NCBI GenBank assembly: GCA_973895155.1
Contig: OZ316898.1
Location: forward strand, 14,942,001 to 15,006,000
Reading direction: 5' to 3'
DNA: 64,000 bases
Source of the DNA: Marsupella aquatica
Taxonomy: Eukaryota > Marchantiophyta
Of this stretch, positions 1 to 10,008 are shown in pieces; position 1 is the first letter of the stretch, and the number at the start of each line of letters is the position of its first letter. The notes beneath the pieces are model-generated. The model ran no database searches and was not told where the DNA came from. It saw only the letters and a list, made by a program, of their open reading frames with translations. A program made the translations under genes and the position numbers.

Positions 1-599
1 TAGCATATTAATATCTTCAATCTTATATTTACTTTCTGGAATGCTGCAGCAAGGTCTTCAAGTGCTTGGACGTCAATCTCTCAGACGATTACATCAATTT
101 TTTAGAATTCAGGTGCAATTTCTATATTTTCTGCTGGTGTTGATTGTTGTTTGCTAAAATTTCTCTTGATTGTTAAGTTGAGTTTTCATAATGCAATTTT
201 TTTGTAAACTCAAATATGTCTGAATCATACAAACTCACTAATTAAAATACAACCTGAATCGTCTTAAGTAAGTCATTACAAACCTGCACGCTGTGAATTT
301 ATCATATAAACTCTCATGTTATGTGAATCTCATTACACTGAATCCTTTAATTGACGAATACAACCAGTAGACTGCTAAATTGAATCATCTTAGCTGAATC
401 ATTCTCTAAACTGAATTCCTTGCAATATGAAAACTTCTGATATATAATAGTTTCACAATGACAAAGCTCAAACATCTGAATTATTGTATAGTTCATGAAT
501 GAATACAAATGAATGAAATCATGCTTACTCGGATTTCCTTGTCCGTACGGGTCAATAATCACAGTTGTATCACTGTATTATCCTAGTGTCCAAAAGTTG
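1..599. other. AT-rich stretch without a recognisable gene
   Basis: No open frame with protein-like composition, RNA gene or clear repeat was seen. A 71-codon minus-strand frame at 347-562 has no recognisable motif and is treated as chance. Confidence 0.5.
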
Positions 600-1535
600 T
601 TTGAGCTGTTGACGCGACCAGTCGTGTGAAAATATTGTGAGGTTCCATTTAGGATCAGTTGACGCGACCAGTCACGTCTGAGGTAGCTCTCTCATTGACT
701 GGTTCTGTTAGAGGAGGTAAGGTTCCTTTTAGGACCAGTTGACGCGACCAGTCGCATGTGAGAAGGAAACATGATAGATTTACTGAGCGTGTACCATATC
801 CAAATCTCCACAAGAAAGGTTCAATGGATATAGTTGTTTAGGTTCAGTTGACGTGACCAGTCGCATCTGAGGTAGCTCTCTCATTGACTGGTTCTGTTAG
901 AGGAGGTAATGTTCTTTTTAGGACCAGTTGATGCGACCAGTCGCGTGTGAGAAAGAAACAGGATAGATTATTGAGCGCGTACCATATCCAAATCTCCACA
1001 ACAAAGGTTCAGTGGATATAGTTGTTTAGGTTCAGTTGACACGACTAGTCGCATGTGAGGTAGATCTCTCATTGACTGGTTTTGTTAGAGGAGATAACGT
1101 TCCATTTAGGATCAGTTGACGCGACCAGTCGCGTCTAAGGTAGCTCTCTCATTGACTGGTTCTGTTAGAGGAGGTAAGGTTCCATTTGGGATCAGTTGAC
1201 GCGACCAGTCGCGTGTGAGAAGGAAACAGGATAGATTATTGAGCGCGTACCATATCCAAATCTCCACAAGGAAGGTTCAGTGGATATAGTTGTTTATGTT
1301 CAGTTGACGTGACCAGTCGCGTCTGACATAGATCTCTCATTGACTAGTTCTGTTAGAGAAGGTAACGTTCCATTTAGGATCAGTTGATGCGACCAGTCGC
1401 GTGTGAGGTAGCTCTCTCATTGACTGGTTTTGTTAGAGGACGAAGCAACATTTATGATTTGTCACGTTGTGACCCGAAAAAATCACAGTCTCTCAAAGAA
1501 TTGTTTATATATTCTGATTTGTAGACGCGACCAGT
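600..1535. repeat. Palindrome array with alternating 80/108-bp spacing
   Basis: Eleven copies of the near-palindrome GACGCGACCAGTCGCGTC (8-bp arms GACGCGAC/GTCGCGTC, 2-nt centre) start near 608, 658, 738, 847, 927, 1035, 1115, 1195, 1303, 1383 and 1521. Spacings are mostly 80 or 108 bp. The 80-bp unit carries 'ctctctcattgactggttc' and the 108-bp unit carries 'accatatccaaatctccac', so the array is a composite repeat. Mismatches between copies are mainly C/T or G/A. The same core recurs singly or in pairs in spacers and introns down to 32.5 kb. Confidence 0.85.
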
Positions 1536-1573
1536 CGCATGGAAATCATCCCTGGGATATATCATTTGGCTGA

Positions 1574-2134
1574 AAAGAGTCATCGGCGAACCTGGTCTGG
1601 AGAGCTTCAGATCTATGCCCAATATTTGACGTTTTGGACAGAAGCCAAGATGGTCTACTGGCGGGATATTCTGTATTTGTTGAAACACTACTACCTGGAC
1701 TTCCAGATTTCATTGTCGCGGAATTGATATGACCTTGGATCAAGGAGTCGTTGAATTCCTCGGCTAATGCAGGAAATTTCTCAATAAAGGAATTAGATGA
1801 GTTTGTAGGACTATCTTCGGTGTGTCGCAGATGGCGCCACCTTGTTGGGAATACCTATCTTCTGGGTGTAATCAAGTTGAGTTTATTAGATTTGGCTTTC
1901 CTAGGAAATCCTACTAAATCGATCAAAATGAGTCTCTCTCATCGACAGTTCAAAGTTTCTTCCAGAAATACCCAAGAATTAAATTCATGGGGTCAATGTC
2001 TAGAGATCTTAGGGAACTCTTCACGAAGACTTACGATGCTCTTCACCCTCTTGAAAAATGGAAATTTACAGTTAGATGCCACGAAGTTGGATACCTTGAG
2101 GGTGACATCTACGCTTTTAAGGAATGCTAGTTAA
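1574..2134 (+). pseudogene. F-box-like protein, copy 1 (broken)
   Basis: The frame contains an F-box-like core: LPGLPDFIVAELI at 1691-1729, then SSVCRRWRHLVGNT about 35 codons later. F-box domains usually recruit a substrate receptor to SCF ubiquitin ligases through SKP1; that role is inferred only from the motif. TGA at 1730-1732 interrupts the core exactly where the four paralogues in this window have Trp (HIWPPI, YIWALV, NIWPIL, HIWPLL), so it is a TGG-to-TGA change. Another in-frame TGA lies at 1571-1573, and the reading frame resembles protein upstream of it too, so the true start is unknown. The C-terminal PPhD motif of its paralogues is not clear here. It lies between the palindrome array and copy 2. 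Confidence 0.6.
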
Positions 2135-2137
2135 CTT

Positions 2138-2153
2138 ACGCGACCAGGCGCGT
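2138..2153. repeat. Single CGCGACC-type palindrome
   Basis: ACGCGACCAGGCGCGT lies between F-box-like copies 1 and 2, with outer arms ACGCG/CGCGT. A pyrimidine-poor AAAGCAG follows just before the copy 2 ATG and could be a splice acceptor. Confidence 0.6.
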
Positions 2154-2195
2154 CGTATGTCTTTTAACAATGTTTTGTGATATGATAAAAGCAGG

Positions 2196-2762
2196 ATGAG
2201 CCAACTTTTGAATGAGGCTCGAGATTTCCTTTCATCTCATGAAAGGAAACAGAAAACAATATGGGATATGGTGGATGAAACCTCCTCTAGTCTCATTGGA
2301 GGAATACCAGATGTTTTGGTCATTTCAAACATTTGGCCAATACTCTACAAACACTTTATTTCAATTGAAGGATTGCATCGATATCGACACCCCGATAACG
2401 ATTTGGTTATCGATAGGGTCCGAGACCTTATTTGGCTTGGAGCTTGTAGCAAGAAGTGGAACTTTTTAGTTACAAATACAAGGTTATGGGCTATCCTCAA
2501 ACGAGCAAACCGGATTATCGATGACGCAAATGAAGCACTTTACGACATACCCAAAACTGACGAGTTGGAGTTTGACTCAGTCTGTCGAGTTATTCGAGAG
2601 GATATTTCTATGTTTCCAGAAATATCTGTTCTTGGGACTACTACTTCTGACAAAATTGCATTGTTTACGAACAAATATAACTATTTAGATGAGGAAGAAC
2701 GAGATGTTCTAATTGAAAGGTTTGGTAGATTTTCTCAGAATCTAGGTGGTCCCAGTTCTTAA
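2196..2762 (+). CDS. F-box-like protein, copy 2
   Basis: An uninterrupted 188-residue frame starts at ATG 2196. Residues 32-50 hold the F-box-like helix (SSLIGGIPDVLVISNIWPIL). After a variable insert comes the second half, VRDLIWLGACSKKWNFLVTNTR, with the typical 'Cx(K/R)(K/R)W..L..N/S..LW' pattern. The C-terminal family signature is weak (VIREDISMFPEIS). It probably belongs to the same family as the copies at 1574, 2797, 6777 and 8107. Ubiquitin-ligase adaptor function is an inference from the fold pattern. The next copy follows only 34 bp downstream in the same orientation, with a pyrimidine-rich TTGCAG between them, so copies 2 and 3 could be exons of one transcript. Confidence 0.6.
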   Translation: MSQLLNEARDFLSSHERKQKTIWDMVDETSSSLIGGIPDVLVISNIWPILYKHFISIEGLHRYRHPDNDLVIDRVRDLIWLGACSKKWNFLVTNTRLWAILKRANRIIDDANEALYDIPKTDELEFDSVCRVIREDISMFPEISVLGTTTSDKIALFTNKYNYLDEEERDVLIERFGRFSQNLGGPSS

Positions 2763-2796
2763 TGGATAGGTTCTTGTTCTTAATCTTTTCCATATT

Positions 2797-3327
2797 ATGT
2801 TGCAGTCCTTTGACATGAATCAAAAATCTCATCATCAAATGATGATGGAGCGCATTGCACATGCAAAGGTTATGAACCAAAACATGATATGGAGTCAAGC
2901 TGAAGACCTGATACCCGGTCTTCCGGACGATATTGTCGAGAAATATATTTGGGCATTAGTCAAAGAGTTTTTCCATTGTCTTATGAATTTGTTGGATAAT
3001 GCAATTAAAAATCGGGTCATGGACTTGATCGCCATTCGAATAGTCAATAAGAAGTGGTGCCACATAGTTACTTATAGTAGTACTTGGGCGACGATCACCT
3101 TGGTAGCTTACGACTTCACTGATAGACCAGGATATGAATCGCTTCGAAGGAATTTGACTTCACGGAGTGTAGCATTCAGATTTACAGAATCCATCAGAAC
3201 TCTCCCGCCGCTGGACATTCTGGGTGGATTTGAAGGATCTGAACTTGACACGTTTAGGAACCTTTGGTTTTGGTTAGATGAAGATGAGCGAGAGGATTGG
3301 GTCAGGATAAACGTTCCTAAAATGTAA
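2797..3327 (+). CDS. F-box-like protein, copy 3
   Basis: A 176-residue open frame from ATG 2797 (a second Met is at 2815). The F-box-like core is LIPGLPDDIVEKYIWALV, then a charged insert and IRIVNKKWCHIVTYSSTW. The C-terminus carries the clearest family tail: FRFTESIRTLPPLDI followed by an acidic, aromatic segment. Copies 4 and 5 have the same order of core, about 60 residues, then 'FRx(2-4)[IV]Rx[hydrophobic]PP[IL]D'. No stop interrupts it. It is followed at 3337-3352 by another CGCGACC palindrome. A GTAATTT just after the last sense codons could be a donor joining it to the downstream gene, but I see no convincing acceptor, so I end it at the stop. Confidence 0.6.
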   Translation: MLQSFDMNQKSHHQMMMERIAHAKVMNQNMIWSQAEDLIPGLPDDIVEKYIWALVKEFFHCLMNLLDNAIKNRVMDLIAIRIVNKKWCHIVTYSSTWATITLVAYDFTDRPGYESLRRNLTSRSVAFRFTESIRTLPPLDILGGFEGSELDTFRNLWFWLDEDEREDWVRINVPKM

Positions 3328-3336
3328 TTTGGCACG

Positions 3337-3352
3337 ACGCGACCATGCGCGT
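3337..3352. repeat. Single CGCGACC-type palindrome
   Basis: ACGCGACCATGCGCGT lies in the 75-bp spacer between F-box-like copy 3 and the ParB-like gene. Same core as the 0.6-1.5 kb array. Confidence 0.6.
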
Positions 3353-3402
3353 GTTAGTATTTTATAATAAACGTTTAACTTTCAATATTTGTCTATTTCA
3401 TA

Positions 3403-5957
3403 ATGGATCCTACCAGAACTTCAAAGCGGAAAAGAGACTCATCTAAAGCTGCTTCTCGTAAGAAAGCCAAGACAAAAATGACTCCTGCGGAGACATCCAT
3501 ACTTGCATATCGAGGAAAGTCAATCACAGAGAGAACAATGGAGACAAAGAGTATCCATCTCTTTGATTCGACTGAGATATCCGATTTTGGAATAGTCGTT
3601 CGCAATGGGGCTGTCCGTCTTGAGGTGGCAAAAAATGATAAAGCTACAGTTTTGGAGAGATCACAAATTCTTGGGTGTTTCTTTGAGAAGAACATGAAAG
3701 TTAAAGAGTGTACAGAGAGATTGGTTCTGCTAGTCAGCGACGACCAGTAGGAGGACAAAATAAGCATTTGTTTGGATCGAACGCAATATGTAACCTTCAA
3801 TCAGCCCAGAATCAATGATCTTCTAGGTGCAAGGCACGCCTTGGAAAAGGTTACTAGTGTGGGATATCCTTCCAATCCTGAGGGATCAACGGGAGATTTG
3901 ATTTGTCAATACATTATTGACGTACTTGAGTTCCAGAGAGTTCCTTTCAACCAGGGATTTTGCTTGGGAAAGGCCCCCCCAATGACCAAGGTTGAAGTAT
4001 ACTCGACGGAGAATCTTCCGAAAGTAATTACCTCAGCGAATGTCAGGGCTCTGTTCGATTCTTTCCTCAAAGAATATAGTGCTGTGAATATATTTAACAG
4101 CAAGTCATTTTTTGTTGAGACATCACATTGTCATCTTGCACCGGACCACATCAAGTGCCAAGAGTGGAATCAAGATTACACAGATAGGCTAAAGAATTCA
4201 CTCCTCTCTCATTCGGCTATAAAGTTTGAAAAGCGATGCTGCTTTTTAGTCCCTATGAAGTGGGTTCAGTCGAAGGCCGACAGAGATCTCGACTACAATG
4301 GGACGCCCTATGATTTGGCGCCAACGGAGGAGGACATTATGACCAGTCATTTTTGGATACTCACAGACCAGCACACAATAATGGCGTACAAATTGCTGAA
4401 AGAGGATGACAAAGTCAGCCAAGTTGTACGAGACGCATGCGGTACTATAGAAGCTGTAATGTTTTGGGCAACGCTCAACAACGACAATAATGTTCATTTG
4501 ATGGGACTATCGAAGGCTCTGAACCACTGTCATCAAACATCAATGGAAGAAGGACAATTTCTCACCATTGTATGACAGTGTCGTAATATCTGGAACTCAT
4601 TTGGGCGGCCTGGATCACATTATCGTCATCCAAATTGGAAGGTATATAAATAACCCTCTTCGATCACATTATCGTTTAAAATTTTGTCACGCAAACGGTC
4701 GCGTCAATCTTAGAACTTTTCTCACGCGAACGGTCGCGTCAATCTTAGAATTGTCATGTTTCCATTGTTTTTCAGGTATTTATGAGAGCTACGAGTTTTG
4801 TTTGCCCATGGGCTCAAATGGGGAAGAACAAAATGATGAAATTTGGAGAATTGGCTCCGTTTCTCTTTACAATGGAGGACAAAACATTCAAGAAGTGGAT
4901 GGAGGTCTACAAACTATCAAGGACAGGAGAGCTTGTAATTTACAACGGAATTTTACAGAGGGACGCCGTCAAAATTGTGGATAATCCGTGTGCTTATCAT
5001 CTTCTGAAGAAGACGTTCCGTTCTTGTCAAGGGTGCTCGGACTCGGTTCTTCGAAAGGTAGCGGAATATATGTTGAGCGGAAGACTATCTATACTCAAAA
5101 ACTGAAGCATCAAAGTGAAATCTAGGAAGGCGAGGAAGTCCTCTGAGGCTCCGGTGTTGTCAACGACCAGCATGAGTTTGGAGCAATTTTGTATAAAGAA
5201 GAAGACGAAAGTTGAGTTTGAGATTTTATTATTGAGTAAACTCAACGGGGATACATCCACCCGAACGGAGCTGAAAAGTCTGACAGATTCAGCGCGGAAA
5301 TAGCGGGTTAAAGGAATGATTGATCGCTTTAAGCTCGACAAGATGGTGCTGAAGCAGTTGAGAGTTGCGCTGAGTGGTTATCTGAAGAAGTGCTTAAATG
5401 TAAATATTAGTAATGATAATTTATTGAAAGAGATCGACCCAATATTCTACAGGTTGGTGGAAGGAATACAGAAATCAGTTGATAGTCAAGGAAACCAACT
5501 AGTGCGGCCGGTCGGTGAGAGGCTGAAATTGCGATCCCTGCAGGATATACAAAATGCTGGGTTTGCAGACTGTATCATACGTGCAGACAAGAACCTTGCG
5601 AGCTTGATTTATTTTGATTCCTCATCAATGGGAGATTTGCGTCCGCCAAATTTCTCATTCTATGAGGGGTTATTTCGTGCTACTAGCGAGATAGGGGCAA
5701 AACCACACCATGTGGTTATTATTGTAGCCTCTCCCGTTGAGTCTTATTTAATCAAACGGGAATTAGGGAAGTACACACACTATGTTGTTGTCGATAGCCA
5801 TTATATTCAGAAGCGGCCGAAGGAGAAGAAGCTTATTGTAACCTACACTTTTCACAACTTGGCCTTCAGCACAATGGACGATCCACAAGCCCTCGAGTTC
5901 CAATTGGTCTCCAAATATCGGATTGAGAAGATAGCCAATTTTGAAGGAGATAAGTAA
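3403..5957 (+). pseudogene. Degenerate ParB-like protein, sister of the 19-25 kb gene
   Basis: Two exons (3403-4569, 4776-5957) joined by a phase-0 GT-AG intron keep one frame for about 780 codons. Three in-frame stops interrupt it: TAG 3748-3750, TGA 5103-5105 and TAG 5301-5303. The N-terminus is basic (TSKRKRDSSKAASRKKAKTK). Exon 1 ends in a segment (FWILTDQHTIMAY) that aligns with the FWVFDGNHRYTAW motif of the gene at 19.2 kb. There the ParB-type DGxHR motif is intact; here it is TDQHT. Upstream it has the ParB-like layout of a Lys/Val-rich strand, then a helix before the motif. The last 130 residues (GFADCIIRADKN, HHVVIIVAS, YVVVDSHY) resemble the methyltransferase-like part of the sister gene, but there is no DPFAG motif. 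Function is unknown and the protein is probably not made intact. Confidence 0.5.
4570..4775 (+). other. Phase-0 intron with two palindromes
   Basis: The donor is ATT|GTATGA and the acceptor TTTTTCAG|GTATTT. Inside are two copies of CACGCGAACGGTCGCGTCAA (4688 and 4723, 35-bp period, arms CGCGA/TCGCG). Frame and phase match on both sides, which supports the intron. Confidence 0.75.
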
Positions 5958-6776
5958 CATCATCAGTTATCAGTGACTGATAACTGATATCAGTCACTGA
6001 TATCAGTGAAGGGTCCATAGTGAGGGGATGTGGGCGAGGTCTCTGACATTGGCAAGGATATGTCGGCGTACTCGCCAACATCATAAAATCATTCAAGCGG
6101 ACCCAATATGTCCTTTCCGTACACATTAATGCGACCAAATTAGAATGTCAGCGAGACCGCCGACTTGATCTTTACTATAATTGTTTTGGAAACTTCATAC
6201 ATTGTCTCTCCTTGGTGGGTTAGGCGCTACGCTTGGCTGTTTTGTGTTGGGAAAAGATCTCTGCGAGGGTCGCCAACTTCACAAAGCTGCGTGCTCAAAA
6301 CAAAGTTGTCTGCTCAAAACCGCAAAATGTGTCAGAGACCCTCGCCGAGTGTTGCATGGCATTGGCGATCTGACGTACGCTAGCATATCTCGGAGAAGGC
6401 CACCAAGATCTGGCCGAGTATCATCTCAGAGACCCTCACCGAGTTTTGCATGTCGGTGAGGTGGTCGACATTGGCGATCTGACGTACATCCAGCGATTTG
6501 ACGTACCCCAGTATATCTCGGAGAAGGCCGCCGAGATCTGACCAAGATTCATCTCAGAGACCCAAGTTGAGTTCTGCATGTCGGCGAGGTAGCCGACATT
6601 GAAAAAACACCGTGCCAAACATGTTTATCGTGCAAATGTCAAGTAATTTATTAATCACAAACTCGTACAAAATTTGTCCATGTTACAAAATCTGAACCAA
6701 AACTACCAGGGGTGAGGATAAATTCTTCTAAACTAAACCTAAACCAACAATGGCGACCGACCTAAACCCTAAATGA
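5958..6776. repeat. Spacer with perfect palindromes and hairpin repeats
   Basis: Directly after the preceding stop codon lie two overlapping perfect palindromes, 5964-5986 (arms CAGTTATCAGT/ACTGATAACTG, centre G) and 5984-6006 (arms CTGATATCAGT/ACTGATATCAG, centre C). Further on are 'TCTCGGAGA..CTCC/CCGAGAT'-type hairpins and a duplicated 'ggcgatctgacgtac' segment (about 6363-6378 and 6472-6487). No gene was seen. Confidence 0.7.
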
Positions 6777-7388
6777 TCAAATGTCATCACTATGAAGCCC
6801 GTACCCACTATCGGGATTGTTGCTCTCCCAACTCGCTACATCGTCACACCACAACAATGTGTGTAGCCTGTTCTCCACCCATAGCTTGACCCTTCCAAGC
6901 TCATCCTCGTCAAAGAAACTGTCATACAGATCCCTCTCATATCTCTCTGTCCTCCAAACATAATATGCCACCCAAGACTTCAATGATATAGGTGACATCA
7001 TCGCAAGGGCATCAATAGGAGGAATTTGACGCAAGAGGACTCGAAACGTGGACGCGGTTGAGTGTCGAGTCCAATGTCGATTTTTAGATATGTTTTCAAC
7101 AATGTCCAGCAGCACTTTTATGGCTGCCCATCCCTTCGAGTGAGTCATTAGGAATCTCCATTTCCTACTAACTCTTGACAATACACGCATGTTGTTGATT
7201 GCGTTGAATGTAGCATTATCATCTCTGCCATGAGCATTTGCACATTCAAATCTGTTTCAAAGTAGAGGCCAAATGTGTCCCTCCGTCAGATCATCCGGGA
7301 GGCCGGGGATGAGACTCTGCTTTCGGGCTTCCTGACTGCGCAATGGACAACGCATAGGCTCCCCCCAGAACTCCTGGGAGAACTCCAT
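6777..7388 (-). pseudogene. F-box-like protein, copy 4 (one stop codon)
   Basis: Reading from ATG at 7388 (MEFSQEFWGEPMRC) gives 203 codons with one in-frame TGA at 7257-7259. The F-box-like core precedes the stop (LIPGLPDDLTEGHIWPLL). After it come RVSRKWRFLMTHSKGWAAI and the tail FRVLLRQIPPIDA, then an acidic C-terminus. The match on both sides of the TGA to copies 3 and 5 shows this was one protein. It is convergent with the ParB-like gene at 3.4-6.0 kb and has the same orientation as copy 5. The role would be ubiquitin-ligase adaptor if the domain is a true F-box. Confidence 0.6.
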
Positions 7389-8106
7389 ATTGACAACTTA
7401 TCGGAAAGAGCTATCAATTTCAGCTCAGTAACGATCGTCCTGAACTTCTCAAGCCGTGCAGCGCACTTCTCATGATAACACCTCTGCGCATTGGAGCCTT
7501 CCATGTTGAACAAGAGAATAGTGTCAAGTGGAGACCTCCATGATAAGGCAACCAAAGAGTGAATAGTGATATGGATGATTGACCTCACAAATTTTGCCCA
7601 AAACTTATGGTTTTATTGCTAGGAGTAGATTAACTAAAAAAACATTGTCTAAATATTATGGGACTGTTCGATATATTACGGGGTCTCCTATCTGTTATCC
7701 ATCTCAGAGAGGGTCTCTGAGATTTTGCGGATTGTGCCCGCCAATTTGTCAACACAATATAGAGACTTATCTCAGAGACTCTGACCGCTTCACGAGGACA
7801 AAAGTGATGGTAAACGACCTCTCCAAGACACATCTCAGAGACTCTCGCCAACATGAGAAGGACAATTGTGTACTGCTATGTATGTTGAAGAGGTCACTAA
7901 CATAACGAGAACACCGCACTGAGATTCCGCTCAAAAAATTTAAACTTTTACTATTCAAATTTTTTTGTACAAAATTGTTCTAATTGGTCTATTACACAAA
8001 ATTGGTCTAATTGTTCTAATTGGTCTATTACACTAATGCAGGCTGATATTTGACATGGCATTCAATGTGGGCAAACAACTTTCACATTGGTGCTCAGTCA
8101 ATGCCG
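7389..8106. other. Spacer with hairpin repeats, no gene
   Basis: It contains 'CTCAGAGAGGGTCTCTGAG' type hairpins around 7701-7720, related half-copies near 7770-7850, and a short 'ctaattggtctattacac' duplication at about 7979-8033. No protein-like frame was seen. Confidence 0.6.
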
Positions 8107-8769
8107 CTAAAAATTGTCACGATTAACAGGAACACCATTATCAAGTCTTTCTTGAACCTGTTCAATATACCAGTTATCAACACGAGCCCTTTTCCAAGAC
8201 TCTACTTGCGCTTGCTCAAGACCATATACGGAGAGGTAGCAGTCCACTTCCTCTGAAGCACATAACAACCAAGAATCGATCCTTTCATTTAAGATACTAT
8301 CAGACAACCGACTCCAAACATCGATCGGTGGGAACGCTCTCACTGAATCTCGAAAGAACAAAGGGGTCACTGTAGGCCATCTTACGCGACAAAATGCTAT
8401 AGCTGTAGTCATTGCAGCCCATAGTATGGAGTTTGTTATCAAATGTCTCCATTTCCTGTTGATATGAGCAACTGATCGCACCGTCAGGAAGAGAGTCTTC
8501 ACTGGATGATGACCATCCCGAACTGGATCCAAAACTGCAACACCTTCGAGCATTGACCGAATCGGGGGCCAGATGTGCAACTCCACAACCTTATCAGGCA
8601 ACCCTGGAATCAAGTTACTCACTGGAGGGTGACATCGTAGGGGATAACGAGGATTCCAAATGCAAGCACGGTCTTGTTCCTTACTAGCCAGAAGCGTCCG
8701 CAATTCCAATCTAAGCTTTTGTTGTGTCCTATCAATCAAAAGCTCACGTTCGCCTGCGCTGCGATCCAT
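8107..8769 (-). CDS. F-box-like protein, copy 5 (intact)
   Basis: An uninterrupted 220-residue frame starts at ATG 8769 (MDRSAGERELLIDRTQ). An upstream in-frame extension to 8913 exists but lacks family similarity. Domains in order: a charged N-terminal helix; F-box-like core NLIPGLPDKVVELHIWPPI (about residues 50-68); insert; VAHINRKWRHLITNSILWAAM; family tail FFRDSVRAFPPIDV; and a C-terminal region rich in Trp and acidic residues. It is the best preserved member of the five-gene family here and the reference for reading the broken copies. The SCF-adaptor role is an inference from the motif. It is flanked downstream by hairpin repeats and upstream by telomere-like repeats. Confidence 0.65.
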   Translation of the reverse strand: MDRSAGERELLIDRTQQKLRLELRTLLASKEQDRACIWNPRYPLRCHPPVSNLIPGLPDKVVELHIWPPIRSMLEGVAVLDPVRDGHHPVKTLFLTVRSVAHINRKWRHLITNSILWAAMTTAIAFCRVRWPTVTPLFFRDSVRAFPPIDVWSRLSDSILNERIDSWLLCASEEVDCYLSVYGLEQAQVESWKRARVDNWYIEQVQERLDNGVPVNRDNF

Positions 8770-8913
8770 AGTAAGTTTGTAACAAAAAAACATGCCTAAT
8801 CTGAGAGCGGGCCGATGGTCTACCCTCCTATTGTGACCCTTTCCATAGCAAACCCTAAACACTAAACTGACAAGGACAACGGATACATAATATCGGTCAC
8901 ATAAAATGGTCAT

Positions 8914-10008
8914 TTATCCTAAACCCTAAACCCTAAACCCTAGGCCCAAAACAAGTGACCCTATTTGGCTGTTTGGTAAATGTCGGCGAGGGTCTCTAAA
9001 ATACAATGTCGGCGAGGATCTCCAAGATACAATAAGGAAGGAAACCTGTTCATGTCGGTGGAGGTCGCCCAGATCAGACAATACCGGCATTTGATACAAG
9101 TTTGTCGACCTCAAAGTCAAGATTGGTTGGTCATTTTTCCTAAACCCTAAACCCTAGGCCCAACATAGGTGACCCTATTCAGCTGTTTGGTAAATGTCGG
9201 CGAGGGTCTCCGAAATACAATGTCGGCGAGGGTCTCTGAAATATCAGCGAGGGTCTCAGTAATACAATGTCTGCGAGGGTCTCCGAGATACAATGAGGAA
9301 GGAAACCTGTTCATGTTGGCGGAGGTCGCCGAGATCAAACAATACCGACATTTGATACAAGTTTGTCGACCTCAAAGTCAAGATTGGTTGGTCATTTTTC
9401 CTAAACCCTAAACCCTAGGCCCAACACAGGTAACCCTATTCAGCTGTTTGGTAAATGTCGATGAGGGTCTCCAAAATACAATGTCGGCAAGGGTCTCCGA
9501 AATACCCTGTCAGCGAGGGTCTCAGTAATACAATGTCGGTGAGGGTCTCCGAAATACCCTGTTAACAAGGGTCTCAGTAATACAATATTGGTGAGGGTCT
9601 CCGAGATACAATGAGGAAGGAAACCTGTTCATGTTGGCGGAGGTCGCCGAGATCAGACAATACCGGCATTTGATACAAGGTTACCGACCTCAGAGTCAAA
9701 ATTGGTTGGTTAACACATTCATCCATTCATAGGAACCGTTGATACATAATATCGGTCACATAAAACCACGTCTTTTTTCCTGAACCCTAAACCCTAGTCC
9801 CAAAATAGGTAACCCTATTCGGCTATTTGGTAAATGTCGGCGAGGGTCTCCAAAATACAATGTCGGCGATGGTCTCCGAGATACAATGAGGAAGGATACA
9901 ATGAGGAAGGAAACCCTATTCGGCTATTTGGTAAATGTCGGCGAGGGTCTCCGAGATACAATGTCGGCGATGGTCTCCGAAATACAATGTCGGCGGAGGT
10001 CGCCGAGA
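8914..10008. repeat. Telomere-like tracts with hairpin modules
   Basis: Four modules begin near 8921, 9140, 9400 and 9783. Each has two or three CCCTAAA units, then 'gcccaa..gtgaccctatt..gctgtttggtaa', then several TGTCGGCGAGGGTCTCCGAA copies (arms TCGGCGA/TCTCCGA around GGG). The modules differ in the number of hairpin copies, as expected for unequal exchange. No gene was seen. Confidence 0.8.

Noticed and set aside
1452-1688. Minus-strand frame containing NIPPVDHLGF, like the F-box family tail
   Set aside because: The plus strand here carries the F-box-like core of copy 1, and no F-box precedes the tail on the minus strand. Likely coincidence.
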